From Aselliscus stoliczkanus (lineage: Eukaryota; Chordata; Mammalia; Chiroptera; Hipposideridae), in NCBI GenBank assembly GCA_033961575.1, contig CM066730.1, positions 150,625,523-150,689,522 on the forward strand: 64,000 nt of DNA, read 5' to 3'. This document shows, piece by piece, positions 1-10,904 of the stretch (positions are counted from its first letter, which is position 1; each line of letters begins with the position of its first letter). The notes under the pieces were generated by a model, which saw only the letters and a program-made list of their open reading frames with translations, had not been told where the DNA came from and made no database searches. A program made the translations under genes and the position numbers.

Positions 1-102
1 CCCGAATCTGACCCTGCTTCCCACCCCCTCCCACTAAGAGCACCCATGGGCATGGAGAGAAGGATCTGGGCCCATCTAAATGTCTTCTCTTCCTCTTTTT
101 AG

Positions 103-185
103 ATGACTGCAAGAACATTGCCAACATCATGAAGACACTTGCTTATCGAGGCTTCATCTTCAAGCAGACATCAAAGCCGTTCTGA
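103..185 (+). CDS. ERI3: ERI3 terminal coding exon (partial gene)
   Basis: This is the last coding exon of ERI1 exoribonuclease family member 3, a DEDDh-type 3'-5' exoribonuclease. A pyrimidine-rich acceptor ends in AG at 101-102. The exon enters in phase 1, taking the first base of an Asp codon from the previous exon, and encodes DCKNIANIMKTL then a tail ending KQTSKPF before TGA at 183-185. That C-terminus is the one I know for ERI3. The catalytic residues lie in upstream exons outside the window. The DMAP1 neighbour in tail-to-tail orientation matches the human locus. Bases 1-100 are the end of the last intron. Confidence 0.93.
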
Positions 186-650
186 TTGGCCGAGGACGGG
201 ATGGGACAGGACAGGGTAGCTGCTTGGCCCAGCCCAGAACCCTCCTCTCCCTCACCAGAGAGGAAAAGGGAGAGTGGCACAGCTCTAAGTCCAGAGTGTC
301 CCCCAGCCTGCCCTGTGGGCTTGTGCCCTAGGTAAGGGCTTGGCCACTTGGTCCCTCTGGAGCAGACACTTTGTGCCCCCCACCCCTACCCCTCAATCTC
401 AGCCCAGTATTAGCCCCTCCCATTGTGGGCCTGGGCTAGGGCGACCCAGGTTCTCACCGCCTCCTCCCTGGTACACAGGCTTCTGTTGGGGCCACCAAGC
501 CCCCCTGTGCCCCCTCCCATCCGTAGTGCATGGTGTGCGGTGCCCCCAGGGCTCCAGGACAGATCAGGCCCCACCCTGTGTCTATCCCATCCCCGCTGTG
601 AACGTGCCACTGAATAAAGTCGGGGAAATAATAAAGACGAGGCCGTGTGT
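186..650 (+). other. ERI3: ERI3 3' UTR
   Basis: Untranslated sequence from the ERI3 stop to the probable cleavage region. It is C-rich and has no repeat that I recognise. An open frame of 164 codons at 340-834 crosses the poly(A) region and looks like chance GC-rich readthrough, not a gene. The end is approximate and is set by the two AATAAA hexamers and the GT-rich tract after 643. Confidence 0.75.
613..635 (+). terminator. ERI3: ERI3 polyadenylation signals (two AATAAA)
   Basis: AATAAA occurs at 613-618 and again at 630-635. A GTGTGTGTG-type downstream element starts about 8 bases after the second copy. The spacing suits cleavage near 640-650. Confidence 0.8.
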
Positions 651-1097
651 GTGCACGCGCGCACATGCATGCAGGTGCACGTGGACCAGGTGTGCTATGC
701 CTGATGCCGTCAGGAAGTGTAGGGTTTGGAGTATGTTCCAGGCTGCCCTCTGCTCAAGACCACCAGTGCAGCTGGTGGGCCCTGGAGCACCTGTGACACC
801 CCCACTGACTGCACAGGCCCCGGGGCCTGCCTGAGCACAAGGCTTTTTGAAGCTGCTGGTATCTGAAGCCACTGCTGGGTGTGAACCATCTTGAGTGTCG
901 AACCATGGGTGTCCCTAGGCACAGGTGTTTGGGCAACACTGGCAGTGGTTAGTGGTTAGAGCGCTGCCAAGGGCTCCCATGCAGGAAGCCCTGATGCCAC
1001 CTCATGAAGTAGTGTGATGAGCCCCTTCACAGCTCACAGCCAGAGGCATCGGAAGTGGTAGGAAGGAAAAGGAGGCAGCCCAGTGCAACTAAGCAGC

Positions 1098-1103
1098 TCT
1101 ATT
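1098..1103 (-). terminator. DMAP1: Probable DMAP1 poly(A) hexamer AATAGA (variant)
   Basis: No canonical AATAAA lies in the first few hundred bases beyond the DMAP1 stop. The minus strand reads GTAAATAGAGC here, 36 bases after the stop. AATAGA is a known weak hexamer, so the 3' UTR may be very short. The roughly 430 bp between this point and the ERI3 poly(A) region would separate the two convergent genes. Confidence 0.45.
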
Positions 1104-1138
1104 TACACAGCAGCACCACCCACGCCCCATGTGACCCC

Positions 1139-4100
1139 TCATGGCTTCTTGGCTTTCTTCACAGAAGAGGAGCTGGAAGCCGATTCCCGTCGCTTCCTCT
1201 GAGGGGAGACAGAAGGTATTGCGGTCAATGGCCACTAGGCCTGATTCAGGGCAGGTGATACCCACTGGCCACCCACTCCTACCCTCAGTCTCAGAACCCC
1301 TCAGAGGGACAATTTCCGTGCAGACACCAGAGGGAGCGGAGCCTGTACGCACATGTGCGCTGTTCACCTGCAGGGCCGGTTTACGCTCGCCCCGTCTGTC
1401 CAGGCTCTTACCGAGTTGGGTGTGAGAGGAGCGCCCACTACGTCAATGATGGCATCCTTGGTGGAATCAGGGCCAAGACCCGGTTCAGGTACTGCTGCCT
1501 CCGCAGAGGCCGGAGCCGGGCCGGAGGCTGGCGTGGCGGGGCCGCCCAGCACACCAGCCCGGGCCAAGGCCTCGTGACGGTGCCGCAGCATCTGGAGCTC
1601 GTACTCGCAGTTGGCACAGGCCTGCTTGAGCTCGTAGAGCAGCACCAGGTCGCTCCGCAGCTCGTTGAACATGTGCACCAGCTCCTCCGTGGGTGTGGGG
1701 CTCAGCTCTACGGGGGAGTGGGGGGCAGAAGGCACAGGGTCAGAGCAGGGTGTGATGGAGGAATTGCCCGGCCCCTGGCCAGCCTCCCCTGCCTTCTCCA
1801 CAGCCTCAGGTGGGTCCATCCTGAGGGGCCCAGCGTCCACACTCACCCACACCCAGCTCCAGCAGCATCTGTTCCAGGGCCTTGATCTTCTTCTGTCCCA
1901 CCGAGCTTGGCAGCTTCATCTGCAATGACCCAGCAGCTAAGCCCTCTCCCCCACAAGCGACTTAGGATGAAGGGGACTAAAGGCAGTGGGGGACTGGAAG
2001 AGAAGTTAACCCCTGGAGACATCTCTGAGTCAGAAAAGGACATAGCCAGCCAGTGGAATACAGTGAAGCTGTGGCCTCAGCCTGGCCCGTCCCCGAGGCC
2101 ACCTCCATCTGCAGCACACGCACAGCCTCTCCCATTGCTCCAGGCCCATGGCCTGCCTTCAGGCTCCAGATGCCCAGGGCCCAAGCACGTTGAAGGAGGT
2201 AACACACATACCCGCTGGCTCCGTAGCGTGACACCTGCAGACTTGAAGTCTGGAAACTTGATGCCTGCAGTCTCAGGAACAGCCTAGGGAAGGAAGTATG
2301 GAGACAGACGTGTCACAGAGAGCGCCCAGTATTACTCCCAGCACCCTGCCAGCTCTGGGTGTTCTCAGGGCCCTCCGCCAGGGGTCCCCTGTGCCAGGCG
2401 GTCCCTCCACTCTGAGCTTAGTCTCCACACCGGCTTCTCAGCCTCCTTTTTCTGGGGCAGCTTCTTCTTAGGGGCCTTGCGCTCAGTGCGCCGCTGTTCT
2501 GCAGTGGTGTCTGCGGCTGTTATCAGCTTCTGCAGGTCCTGACTGCGCTTCTCCCGTTCCTTCTTCCGGGCCTCGATCTTGCGCAGCTCCTGTAGCAGGT
2601 ACTCCTCCTCTGCCACCTGGGAGAGTGAGAGATGCTAGGAAGTGTGTGAAGACACACGGGAGCGAGGGCAGACAAGGAGCTGAAGGGACGCTGGGCCATC
2701 TGTGAGGGAATCTGAGGTCAGGAGGGAGGTAAAGGGCTGTGACGAGCAGGGAGGGTGGCCAGTGAAGGTAAGACGGCAGGTGGGGGAAGGGAGGCACACA
2801 GGTACCAACCAGTGGGAAGTAGGGGGACCCGGGGGTGAGGGAACTGAAGGCGTGGAAGATGGAGGCACTGGGTTTGGGGGTATGGAGGAGTTCGTGAGGC
2901 TCGGGGCCAACCTGCTCTGGGGTCCGGTTGTAGAGACGCTCCAGCTGTTCCTTCCGCCGTCGCTCATGCCCAGCATCAAACACTGGTATCTTGAGGTCTG
3001 TGCCTGGCACGGCCCGCACGTTGGCAAGCTTGGCACAGATGTGGTAGTACCGCTCCTTCAAATCCTCCACAGAACGCTTCTAAGGATAAAGACATGGGGA
3101 GTGTGGAGGAAGATGAACGCTCAGAGGCACATGGATGGCATGAAGGTAGTGGGCCTGTCAGGCCCAGGGGTTGGGGCCCATGCACAACCCAGCTCACCTT
3201 GAACTGCTGGTGGTCATACCGGTCATGGATGACTACAAAACGAAGGTCAAAGCGGCGGCTGAGGTCAAAGAGGTGGTCAGTTTCTGCCTTAGTCCAAGCA
3301 TCATCGTGAAGATAGAGCTGGTACTCCTGCTCTGAATACACGGGCACCTGCACAGTCTACTGGCACAGGGGACAGTGGGGCATGCCCAGTCATGTCATGT
3401 CTGGTGGGCTGCAGCCCCCTGTGATCACAGCCCCTCCCATTTAATGCCAATCTCTGGGCTGGTCAAAAGCAAATCCTCTGCCTGGGGCCCTGCAGAGGGC
3501 AGCCTGGACATGGCGTTTCCCGAGTGAGGAAAGGTCCCGGCAGGCCCCAGGACTGCAGCCTGCCTCTGCGAGCACTCCAAGAGCGCTTGACCAGGTGCAC
3601 ACACGCTCCTGCCGCCATGCCTATGGTGAGGGGCCCACATGTAAGTGCGTCTGTGGAGTCCAAAGGTCAGCGCTGGAGTAGAGCAGATGGCTAAATACCG
3701 CAAGAAGGCCCAGGCTCCCCAGGTCTGTGAACACTTGTCTGAAGCACTTCTGCCACCCAGTGGTGACAGTGAAATTTGCAGCTCCCCAGAGCTGGCCAAG
3801 ATCCTGTACATTATATAGAGATACAGAAAAGGAGCCTGAATCCTACTCGCAACATATGTGCCCCTGCCCCTGCCTCCTCTCTCCCACGCTCTGTCCCCCA
3901 GACCTCCCTTAGGGACAAACAGTATCACTACCAGCTGGGCCTGTCAGAGACCCAAAAAGGAGTCAATGCCAGGCTGGACCAGGGAGGATCCCTCTGTCAA
4001 AGACCACAGTGGCTCAGAACTGCTCTCAAGACCCTTAATTCCAGCTGCCTCTTGGACATCTCCTACTGGAGCTCCCACATACACACACCTCAAACATATT

Positions 4101-7100
4101 GTAATATGTTCAGGTGACATGTTCATTACTTACTGTGATCATTTTGCAATATATACAAATTTTGAATCATTATGTTGTATACACCTTAAACTAATGTTAT
4201 GTCAATTATGCCTCAATTTTAAAAAACCCAGTATGTTCAATACTGAGTTTATCACCCTTCGTGCAAGTTATCTCTCCTCTAGTCCAGATATCAGTCAATG
4301 TCACCATCACCCAACCCAGGTGCCCAAGCCAGAAACCAGGCATCTTTCATACCCACCTTTACCTTTGGCCCTTCCCCTTCCCCAAATCTGTGGCTTTTAC
4401 CTCTGGACCTTTGGAACCTCTCTCTCCACTGCCACATCCCTGTCCAGATCACACTACCACTTGCCTGGATCAGAGAAAGAGCTTCTCATGGTATCTCTGC
4501 CTCCATTCAACACCACCACCACCACCACCATCCCCCAAGCAATTTTCCATCTGCAGCCAAGATGGGATCTCCCTGAACAGGCTACTTAAAGGATAGCCTA
4601 CAGGGCTGCCCAAGTGGCTCAGTTGGTTAAGAGCTCACTCAAGAGTGTGAGCTCTGAGCAACAGGGTCACCGGTTTGATTCCTGGCCTGAGCTGAGCAGC
4701 CCCTGAGCTGCCAACAGGTAGCAGGATGGCTCAGCTTAAAAAAAAAAAAAAAAAAAAGAAGTAAAGGACAGCCTCCAAACCAGTGCTGTTATCACTGGTG
4801 TATGGTAAGTATAGAAACCGAGAGTAGGCATTTAGAAGCCTTTATGACCATTTTACAGCACTCATACACTGCTGAATGTAATTTGAAGAAACACAGACTT
4901 GTATTTTGTCTTGTAATTTTACTATCTTTATCAATCTGATGTATTGGAAATTCTTTTTTTTAATGTCCTTCACCACAGATATTTGAGAAGCACTGTTCTA
5001 GAAAGTATATCCAATCATGCCAGCCCCCCAATTCCTGTTTTAAGCTCAAAGGCTCCCCACTACTCTAACACTGCCTTCTGGATAATTTGCATAGTCCTCA
5101 AGAGCAAAGGCTGTCTGGTCATTTCCTGCCTTCAGGGTTCAGCACAGGGTTAGGTACTCTATAGGTATCAATGAATGTTTACTGCATCAATGAACACAGG
5201 TGAAAGACCTCTCTCTCTGCAGCCATTGTCCCTCATGGACCTACATTCCAGCCAGATGACTAGCAGATTCCGGAACCCAGCAGACTCTCCCCCTCATGCT
5301 CTGTTCTTGCCTGAAACGCTTTCGCACTTCCACAATCCTTCTACCTAAATAACGTCTCATCCTCATGATTCCATTCAGGCATCATCTCCTCTGGGAAGTC
5401 TCTGGTTTCCCAGACTTGGTTAAGTATTCTTCCTAAGCACTTCAAATCCATTTACTTAAAAAAAATAAATAAATACTCAGGAACTGTGTGGCCAGTCCTG
5501 CTCTCAAGGACCTCAGAGTCAAGCGAGGGAGCCATTCATTCATTCGACAAATATTTATCATGGGCCTGCCAGACCGATGCTGGAGACATGGTGAGGTGTA
5601 AGATGGACAGGAGCCTTACCTTCCCAGAGCTAAATTGTTTTAGTACAGTGTGGCAAGTTTGATGACACAGATATGCCTAGGGTGTAATGAATGACACCTG
5701 AGTGACACCTGATCCAGCCTGGGGACAGGGTTGGTCAAGGTAGAGGTAAATAAGGCCTGGTTCAGTCTTAAGGTTAGGCAGAAGTAAGCTGATGAAGGAA
5801 GGTGGTGGAAAGAATCCTAGGCACAGGGGGCAACACAAACAGTGGTGAGAGAGAAGCAGCCTAATGTGTGCGGCCTTGGCAGTTAGGGACACGTGAGGGA
5901 AACAAGTCAAAGGCAAGACAGGGAAGGCATGGAGTCAGCAGAGACCAGCTGCGGCAGGCTTTGTGTGGCCCAGTAAGGAGTCTGGAGGGTGACTGGGGCC
6001 AACGGTTAAAGAGAGGAGAAATTGGTCATGACTCTCTTTTGCAAAGACCAACCTGGCAGCAGTGAGGACAGATAGGGTAAGGACAGATGAGGTAAAACAG
6101 CCTGGGAGACCAGCTGGCAGGTTTTAGAAATAATCCAGGTGAGAAGTGAAGAGGCCTGAACTAAAGCAGCATGAGTGGAAAGTAGAGAAAGGGGGCCGGC
6201 TGGATGACTCAGTTGGTTAGAGCGCAAGCTCTGAGCAACAGGGTTGGTGGTTCGATTCCCACATGGGCCAGTGACCTGCGCCTGAGCTGAACTGCCGCTG
6301 AGCTGCCAACGGGCGGCCGTATGGCTCAGTTGGTTACAGCACATGCTCTTAACAATAAGGTTGCCGGTTCAACTCCTGCATGGGATGGTGGGCTGCACAC
6401 CCCCGCAACTAGATTGAAAGCGGCGACTGGAATCATAGCTGATCTGCACCCTCTACTAAGATTGAAGGACAACAACTTGACTTGGAGTTGATGGGTCCTG
6501 GAAAAAGACAATGTTCCCCTTCCCCAATTCAGCAATAAAATCTTTAAAAAAAAAGAAAGGAAGAAAGTAGAGAAAGGATACAGATTTGAGAGGCCTTAGG
6601 TTAGAAACCATAGGACCTGGCAACTGGATGTAAGGGGTGAGGAGGTGACTCCTGTTTCTGGCCAGAGCAAGAGAGCAGCTGGGGAGATGGATTAAGAATG
6701 GGACTCCAGGAATGAGCAATGTTGGAGAGAAGATCATTAGTTCACTTAACTCCAACTTCATTCTCCATCCATAGTCCCCATGATCTTTCTAAAACTGACA
6801 TTTGATCCTGACATTACTTAATATCTGTCAGTGGCCACCCAAAGATATCAGGGCAAAGCCCAAATTGCTGAGCCTGGTTGGAAGCCCTGCCTGACTTCTC
6901 AGGCCTCAACGCCCACCATGTTCTACCCTGAGCGTTAGGCTTCATCAACAGCATCCCATACATGTGACTGCTTTTTAATTTGTGCCTTTGCTCATGCTGT
7001 CCCCTCTGCCTAAAAAAAAAAAAAAAATCACAGCACTCCTTTCCTAATAACATCTGGTGACATCCTCCAAGACTCAACTCAAGATCTAACTTCTCCAGGA

Positions 7101-10100
7101 AGCTTCCTTGCTTCAGGTCCTCCCAATATAGCATGTAATCCCACCAAATTGTAATTGCCTGTGCCTCCCACTCCCTTCTTGCCAACAATATGGAGTTTCT
7201 CAAGGGCAGCTATTGTGTCTGATTCATTCTTGTGTCCTTGATGCCTAGGGTTTGTCTTGGCATGGAATAGTATTTACTAAATGCAAAATGAACACTTTTT
7301 TTTTTTTGAGGGCAGTGTCACTGGCCTCCTAAATGGGACCCGAACCGGGGCCGCTGGCTTCCCAGGCCAGCTCCCAACCACTGCACCACTCGGCCGGCCC
7401 AAAGTTCTTTTTTGTTTTTCTTTTTTTGAGGGCAGTGTCACTGGCTCTCATATGTGGGACCCAAACCAGGGCCACTGGCTTCCCAAGCCAACACTTAACC
7501 ACCGCGCCAATCGGCAGGCCCGAACATTCTTTTCGTTTTACCTCAAATTGTCTCATCCATTACCTCAAATGCCTCATCTCTTTGTTGTCCCTTCTCAATC
7601 TTACATCTCCAGCCTCTCTCCCCACTGCACCTGAGTGGCCTAAGGATGGTGGTGAGATGTGGAAAACCAGGTTTGAGGGCTGGCTGAGTGGCTCAGTTGG
7701 GTAAGAGCTCGCTAAAAAGTGCAAGCTGAGCTCTGAGCAACAGCAGTTCGATGCCTGGCCTGAGCTGAGCTGCCGCTGAGCTGCTGAGCTGCCAACAGGT
7801 GGCAGGACGGCTCAGCTAAAAAAAAAAAAAAAAATAGAAAACCAGGTTTGGGGAACGGGGCAGAATGTTGGGTCACACCTGGATGTACTGTTTGAGAAGC
7901 CTGTGAACCATCAGGGGGAGGTCTTCTAGGTGCTGATGGATATACTGGGCTGAGGGGGAAAAGGGGAAATAAGTCAGGACTTGGGAGTCCTCGGTTCAAG
8001 GCCCTAGTGCTTTCAGGCTCGAAGTCTAGGCTGCTCCAGGCTGCAGGGGATGTGAAACCATATTGGATAATGGCTTAAACAGTGGCCTAACCCAGCTCAG
8101 CTCTGCCTCTCACTGGCTGGGGGAGTCTGGGTAAGGCTCTGCTCCGTCTGAGCCTCAGTAATCTAGACCAGAGATAATTCAGCTTGGATCAGGGTGCTGG
8201 TATAGAAGATGAAAAACAGGAAGACATGATTTATTATGGAAATCAGTAGGACTCCCTGATTATCACTGAGGTCTAATGCAAATGCCATCTTCTCGGAGAG
8301 GCCCTTCTTGACCACCCTATCTAAATGAGGCCACCCCTCCACCTACAAGTTCACTCTTTTTTTTTTTTTTTAGCTGAGCCATCCTGCCACCTGTTGGCAG
8401 CTCAACAGCAACTCAGCTCGGGCTGGCCTCGAACCGCTGTTGCTTAGAGCTCAGCTTGCACTCTTGAGCGAGCTCTTAACCAACTGAGCCATTCGGTCAG
8501 CCCACAAGTTCACTCTTTATCTCATTTCATATCCCATTCATATCCTGGTTTCACTGATGATTCTTATCTGAAAAAATCCAATTTATCTGCTTCCATGTTT
8601 CTAATCTGTCTTCCCCTACCTTCTTTGTCTCATTGTGGATTGAAATAATGTAAGAGCTAAAAAAGAAGCTAAATCAAGGATGAGTCCCAAGTTTCTGGTT
8701 TAGGCAACTGCATGGATAGTGGTACCATTCATTGATATGGGGAACAGGTTTGGGAGTAGGGAACAGAGGGGACCTACTTGATCTGAAGCACTTGTGGGGC
8801 ATTCAGGAAGAGATATTAAGTAAATGATTGGATATGTGGGAACTGTTGCTTTGGATTGGAGATACTAAGTTGGGGTCAATGGCATACAGAGGGGAACTGA
8901 AGCCACAGCGTAAATGAGACACACTAAGGAGAAAGTACAGAGTGAGAAGAATAGAGCACCTAGGACACAGCTCTAAGGAATAACGGCATTTGAAGGACCA
9001 AGAGAAGCAACCAAAAACCAGAGCAGGTCCAGGATAGGACAGGATCCCATGGGCAAAAAAGACCCAGAGTCCCACCCTGCAGGTATTTGCCTGGAGGACT
9101 GAGTAGGTAACCATGGTTGAAACAAAGGCTTGAGTGTGCCTCTCGAGCCAACCCTAGGAGACTGCAGAGCTCAAACAAGTGGCTCAGAGTGAGCAAGCAA
9201 CCTCAGCCTATGTGCAAAGGGTGGTGGCTCACCTTATTGAATCTGGCAAAAGGGTAGTCTTTGCCCTCCTCAGCTGCCCGTCGCCAGTGGAAAAACATAG
9301 CCCCATCCTTGCGGGCTGGGTTGGTGAATGGCATCCATTTCCAGGGCCGGACCTTCTTGGAGCCCAACTTGGCCTTCACTGTGCGGTAGCCTTGACCAGT
9401 GTCACTGGGTAGCAGTGGGGGCGCATCCCTGGCAGCAAGGTTTGGGAAGGTGAGAAGTTAGTCAGAAGGTGAGAGAACCTTTGGGCCCAGGTTGCTGCTG
9501 ATCTCCCCTAGAGCAAGGAAGTCAGGATCTGGTGGGAGAGACCTGAGCTCCTGCCTCCTACAAAGCAAGCAGGAGCACCAGCAGGGGAGGGGAGGCAGGA
9601 GAGAACTGGCAGGAAAAAATAAGTTAGGGACATGCAGTTGGGTCAGAGACAAGAGCCTAGGGGACTTGGGATTCTAATACTTGCTTCTTGTCAGAGTAAA
9701 GCAGCGCGTAGACCTCCCGGTGCATGCCCTCAGGCCTCTTGAATGTCAGTGTCTCAGAGGACTTCTTGGACTTTTTCTGAGGAGGGAAACCACAGGAGAG
9801 GAACCACAGGCTAGACTCCCTTCCCTGAAAATTCTTTATCCCAGCTCAATCCCTGAACACACCAGTACTTACAGGTACAATAACACACAAACACACTATG
9901 ACAGATAACAAAGGCACAGAACAATATGAAGGTGCAGAAACCCACTCACAGGGGCACTCCTAGTCTGAGCACCCCCACCTCATCTGGGTAGAGCCCTGAC
10001 CTGTCAGAATGGAAGACACCATCTCTTAGAGCATCACACCGACTGGGTAACTCCACCCCATACTCTACAAGTGTCACTCTCTTGGTCCTCTCATCTCTCC

Positions 10101-10387
10101 TCATTTCCCATGGTTGTCCCATCTCATCAAGGTGACACATATCCTGTCCCGTTATGTCACACCTTCTACCGCCCATCTCACTAGACATGCAGCACCCCAT
10201 CATCTCCCTCATCTCCCTTCCGTTGTCACTCATCCCCACCACTTCACTCCTTCCAGCCAACGCTCTCAGGTGCCCCTGCTACCTTGTCCGGGTTGATAAT
10301 GTCCTTCTTGCTGATGGTCCCGGAGGCTGCATCCCCCTCTGGACCCCCAAGTTCTAGAATGTCCCGCACATCCGCGCCCGTAGCCAT
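1139..10387 (-). CDS. DMAP1: DMAP1, DNMT1-associated protein 1 (complete, 10 coding exons)
   Basis: DMAP1 is a nuclear subunit of the NuA4/TIP60 acetyltransferase and SRCAP complexes and binds DNMT1. Coding exons, 5' to 3' on the minus strand: 10387-10283, 9776-9685, 9428-9233, 3356-3198, 3079-2912, 2616-2431, 2283-2212, 1919-1847, 1707-1412, 1198-1139. They join without a frame break into 468 codons; human is 467 by my memory. The start is MATGADVRDILELGG. A SANT/Myb-like region spans about residues 149-200 (DDAWTKAETDHLF to RYYHICAKL). A highly charged coiled coil runs about 241-275 (VAEEEYLLQELRKIEARKK). A conserved DMAP1 region follows to about 405, then an Ala/Pro-rich linker and a Ser-rich basic tail ending VKKAKKP. 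The extra residue against human lies in the DSTKD stretch near 431. All introns are GT-AG except intron 2, which needs a GC donor. Intron 3 (3357-9232) is swollen by repeats. Confidence 0.96.
3900..4600 (+). repeat. L2 LINE fragment
   Basis: Phrases typical of the L2 ORF2 and 3' region are present, such as CTCTTGGACATCTCCTACTGG and CCCAACCCAGGTGCCCAAGC, in diverged form. A CACCACCACC run lies near 4511. Coding capacity is lost. Confidence 0.6.
4603..4757 (+). repeat. SINE, type B (single head, CTCAGCT end)
   Basis: tRNA-like head with A box and GGTTTGATTCC B box, ending GGCAGGATGGCTCAGCTT plus an A-run. It is flanked by target-site repeats AAAGGATAGCC and AAAGGACAGCC. Confidence 0.88.
5000..6180 (+). 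repeat. L2-like / ancient LINE 3' sequence
   Basis: Contains the ATTCATTCATTCGACAAATA motif near 5535 and a following growth-chart-like segment found in very old mammalian interspersed repeats. The exact family is uncertain. It continues after the SINE, at about 6560-6760. Confidence 0.5.
6193..6557 (+). repeat. SINE, two-module T+ type
   Basis: Two tRNA-like modules (starts near 6193 and 6313) are followed by the C/T-rich tail with AATAAAATCTTT and an A-run. Target-site repeat GAAAGTAGAGAAAGG occurs on both sides. It closely resembles the Rhin-1 layout. Confidence 0.88.
6760..7295 (+). repeat. L2 3' end
   Basis: Diverged but recognisable L2 3' region, including AACTTCTCCAGGAAGCTTCC, the TTCTTGCC stretch and TGATGCCTAGGG. 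An A-run at 7012-7026 interrupts it. Confidence 0.6.
7296..7400 (-). repeat. SINE, short type A
   Basis: Inverted copy: T-run, GAGGGCAGTGTCACTGG, B box complement, ending CTCGGCCGGCCC. It is directly followed by a second copy. Confidence 0.85.
7407..7520 (-). repeat. SINE, short type A (second of a pair)
   Basis: A second inverted copy lies immediately beside the first. GAACA near 7290 and GAACATTC at 7522 suggest a common target site. Confidence 0.83.
7678..7834 (+). repeat. SINE, type B
   Basis: Head, GAGCTGAGCTGCCGCTGAGC core and CTCAGCT plus A-run. Target-site repeat GAAAACCAGGTTT on both sides. It ends 45 bases before the candidate DMAP1 cassette exon. Confidence 0.88.
7879..7944 (-). 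other. Candidate cassette exon inside DMAP1 intron 3
   Basis: A 66-nt block opens after a long pyrimidine tract and CAG (CCCCTTTTCCCCCTCAGCCC then AG) and ends ATCCAG followed by GTGTGA. Both flanking DMAP1 exons meet in phase 0. This block is 22 codons with no stop, beginning YIHQHLEDL and ending HRLLKQYIQ. An alternative acceptor five bases upstream would give 71 nt and a frameshift with an early stop (poison exon). I do not know such an exon in DMAP1. It could be a chance pair of splice-like sites. Confidence 0.35.
8085..8180 (+). repeat. MIR fragment
   Basis: CAGCTCTGCCTCTCACTGGC followed by a decayed CTGAGCCTCAGT match the MIR core. Confidence 0.55.
8357..8503 (-). repeat. SINE, type B
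   Basis: Inverted copy with target-site repeat ACAAGTTCACTCTTT on both sides. It is inserted into L2-like sequence (about 8260-8660). Confidence 0.88.
8640..9100 (+). repeat. Ancient interspersed repeat, family uncertain
   Basis: The sequence runs from GGATGAGTCCCAAGTTTCTGG through a decayed stretch to ACACAGCTCTAAGGAATAAC. It matches my memory of a very common old mammalian repeat, but I cannot name the family safely. Confidence 0.4.
9429..9684 (-). other. DMAP1: DMAP1 intron 2 with non-canonical GC donor
   Basis: The upstream exon reads ...TCTGACAAGAA and the intron begins GCAAGTATT. The downstream acceptor is CTGCCAG followed by GGATGCGCC. Only the GC donor at 9684-9683 restores SDKKDAPP. 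The nearby GT at 9680-9679 would add four bases to the exon and shift the frame. GCAAGT fits the known GC-AG donor consensus, although the exon ends AA and not the usual AG. Confidence 0.8.
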
Positions 10388-10800
10388 CGCGTCTGATGCG
10401 GGTGCGCCCCGAGGTCAAGGGTCAGTGCCTGAGGCGAGACCAAGCTCAGAACAGGAGGCACAGCCACTTCAGCCCAAGGGGGGCTGGATGAAGAGGCGGG
10501 CCGCGAGGAGGAGGGTGGTCCAGGTAAGGTCAGGGTTCTGCCTGTGTGCCGCCACTTGGGTCTCCCTAAAGGCCCCACCTGCCTCTAAGCCCCAGAGCCG
10601 CCCTCCGCCCCTGGAATCCTCTGCAGCGGCGACCGCCGCTCCCCTATCCCTGCAAAGCCCGGGACAGAAACTTCCGGTAGTGCGCATTAGAAACGCGTCC
10701 GACAAGAGCACTTCCGGTCTGTGCTTAGCGGAAATTGAGCTGTTGGGCAAACTACTTTGAAAGCTACCGGCCGCGCGGAACCTGTCACGTGCCTTGACTC
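10388..10800 (-). promoter_or_regulatory. DMAP1: DMAP1 CpG-rich promoter and 5' UTR
   Basis: CpG-dense sequence lies upstream of the start codon. Two ETS cores (CTTCCGG on the plus strand) sit at 10671-10677 and 10711-10717, an NRF1-like TGCGCAT at 10681-10687, and an E-box CACGTG at 10786-10791. A possible 5' UTR intron could use a GT donor at 10578-10577 (exon end GGCAG) and an AG acceptor at 10430-10429. No TATA box is visible. This is a typical housekeeping promoter. The 158-codon plus-strand open frame here is treated as chance. Confidence 0.65.
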
Positions 10801-10904
10801 CTACGAGCCCGTCGGTCTTCGTGCCCTGCCTGCTTTCTGGTATTTTCTCTCTACGTTTCTCCGTTGCATTTTGGGCAATGCAAAGACAGCTCAACGTTTT
10901 GTGA

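Larger units (their letters stand above)
3357..9232 (-). other. DMAP1: DMAP1 intron 3 (repeat-rich, 5.9 kb)
   Basis: Contents in plus order: non-repetitive sequence to about 3900, L2 pieces, a SINE at 4603, more L2-like sequence with a SINE at 6193, an L2 3' end, two short SINEs, another SINE at 7678, the candidate cassette exon, a MIR, a SINE at 8357, and an ancient repeat at 8640-9100. This insertion load is the main reason the gene is longer than the roughly 7 kb human gene. Confidence 0.85.

Noticed and set aside
340..834. 164-codon plus-strand open frame after ERI3
   Set aside because: It spans the ERI3 3' UTR and poly(A) sites, is proline-rich from GC content, and has no splice or homology support.
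2483..3070. 195-codon minus-strand open frame
   Set aside because: It is two DMAP1 exons read through an intron in a mixed frame; splice sites explain the locus better.
10284..10760. 158-codon plus-strand open frame opposite DMAP1 exon 1
   Set aside because: It lies in the CpG-rich promoter on the antisense strand, where stop codons are rare by composition.
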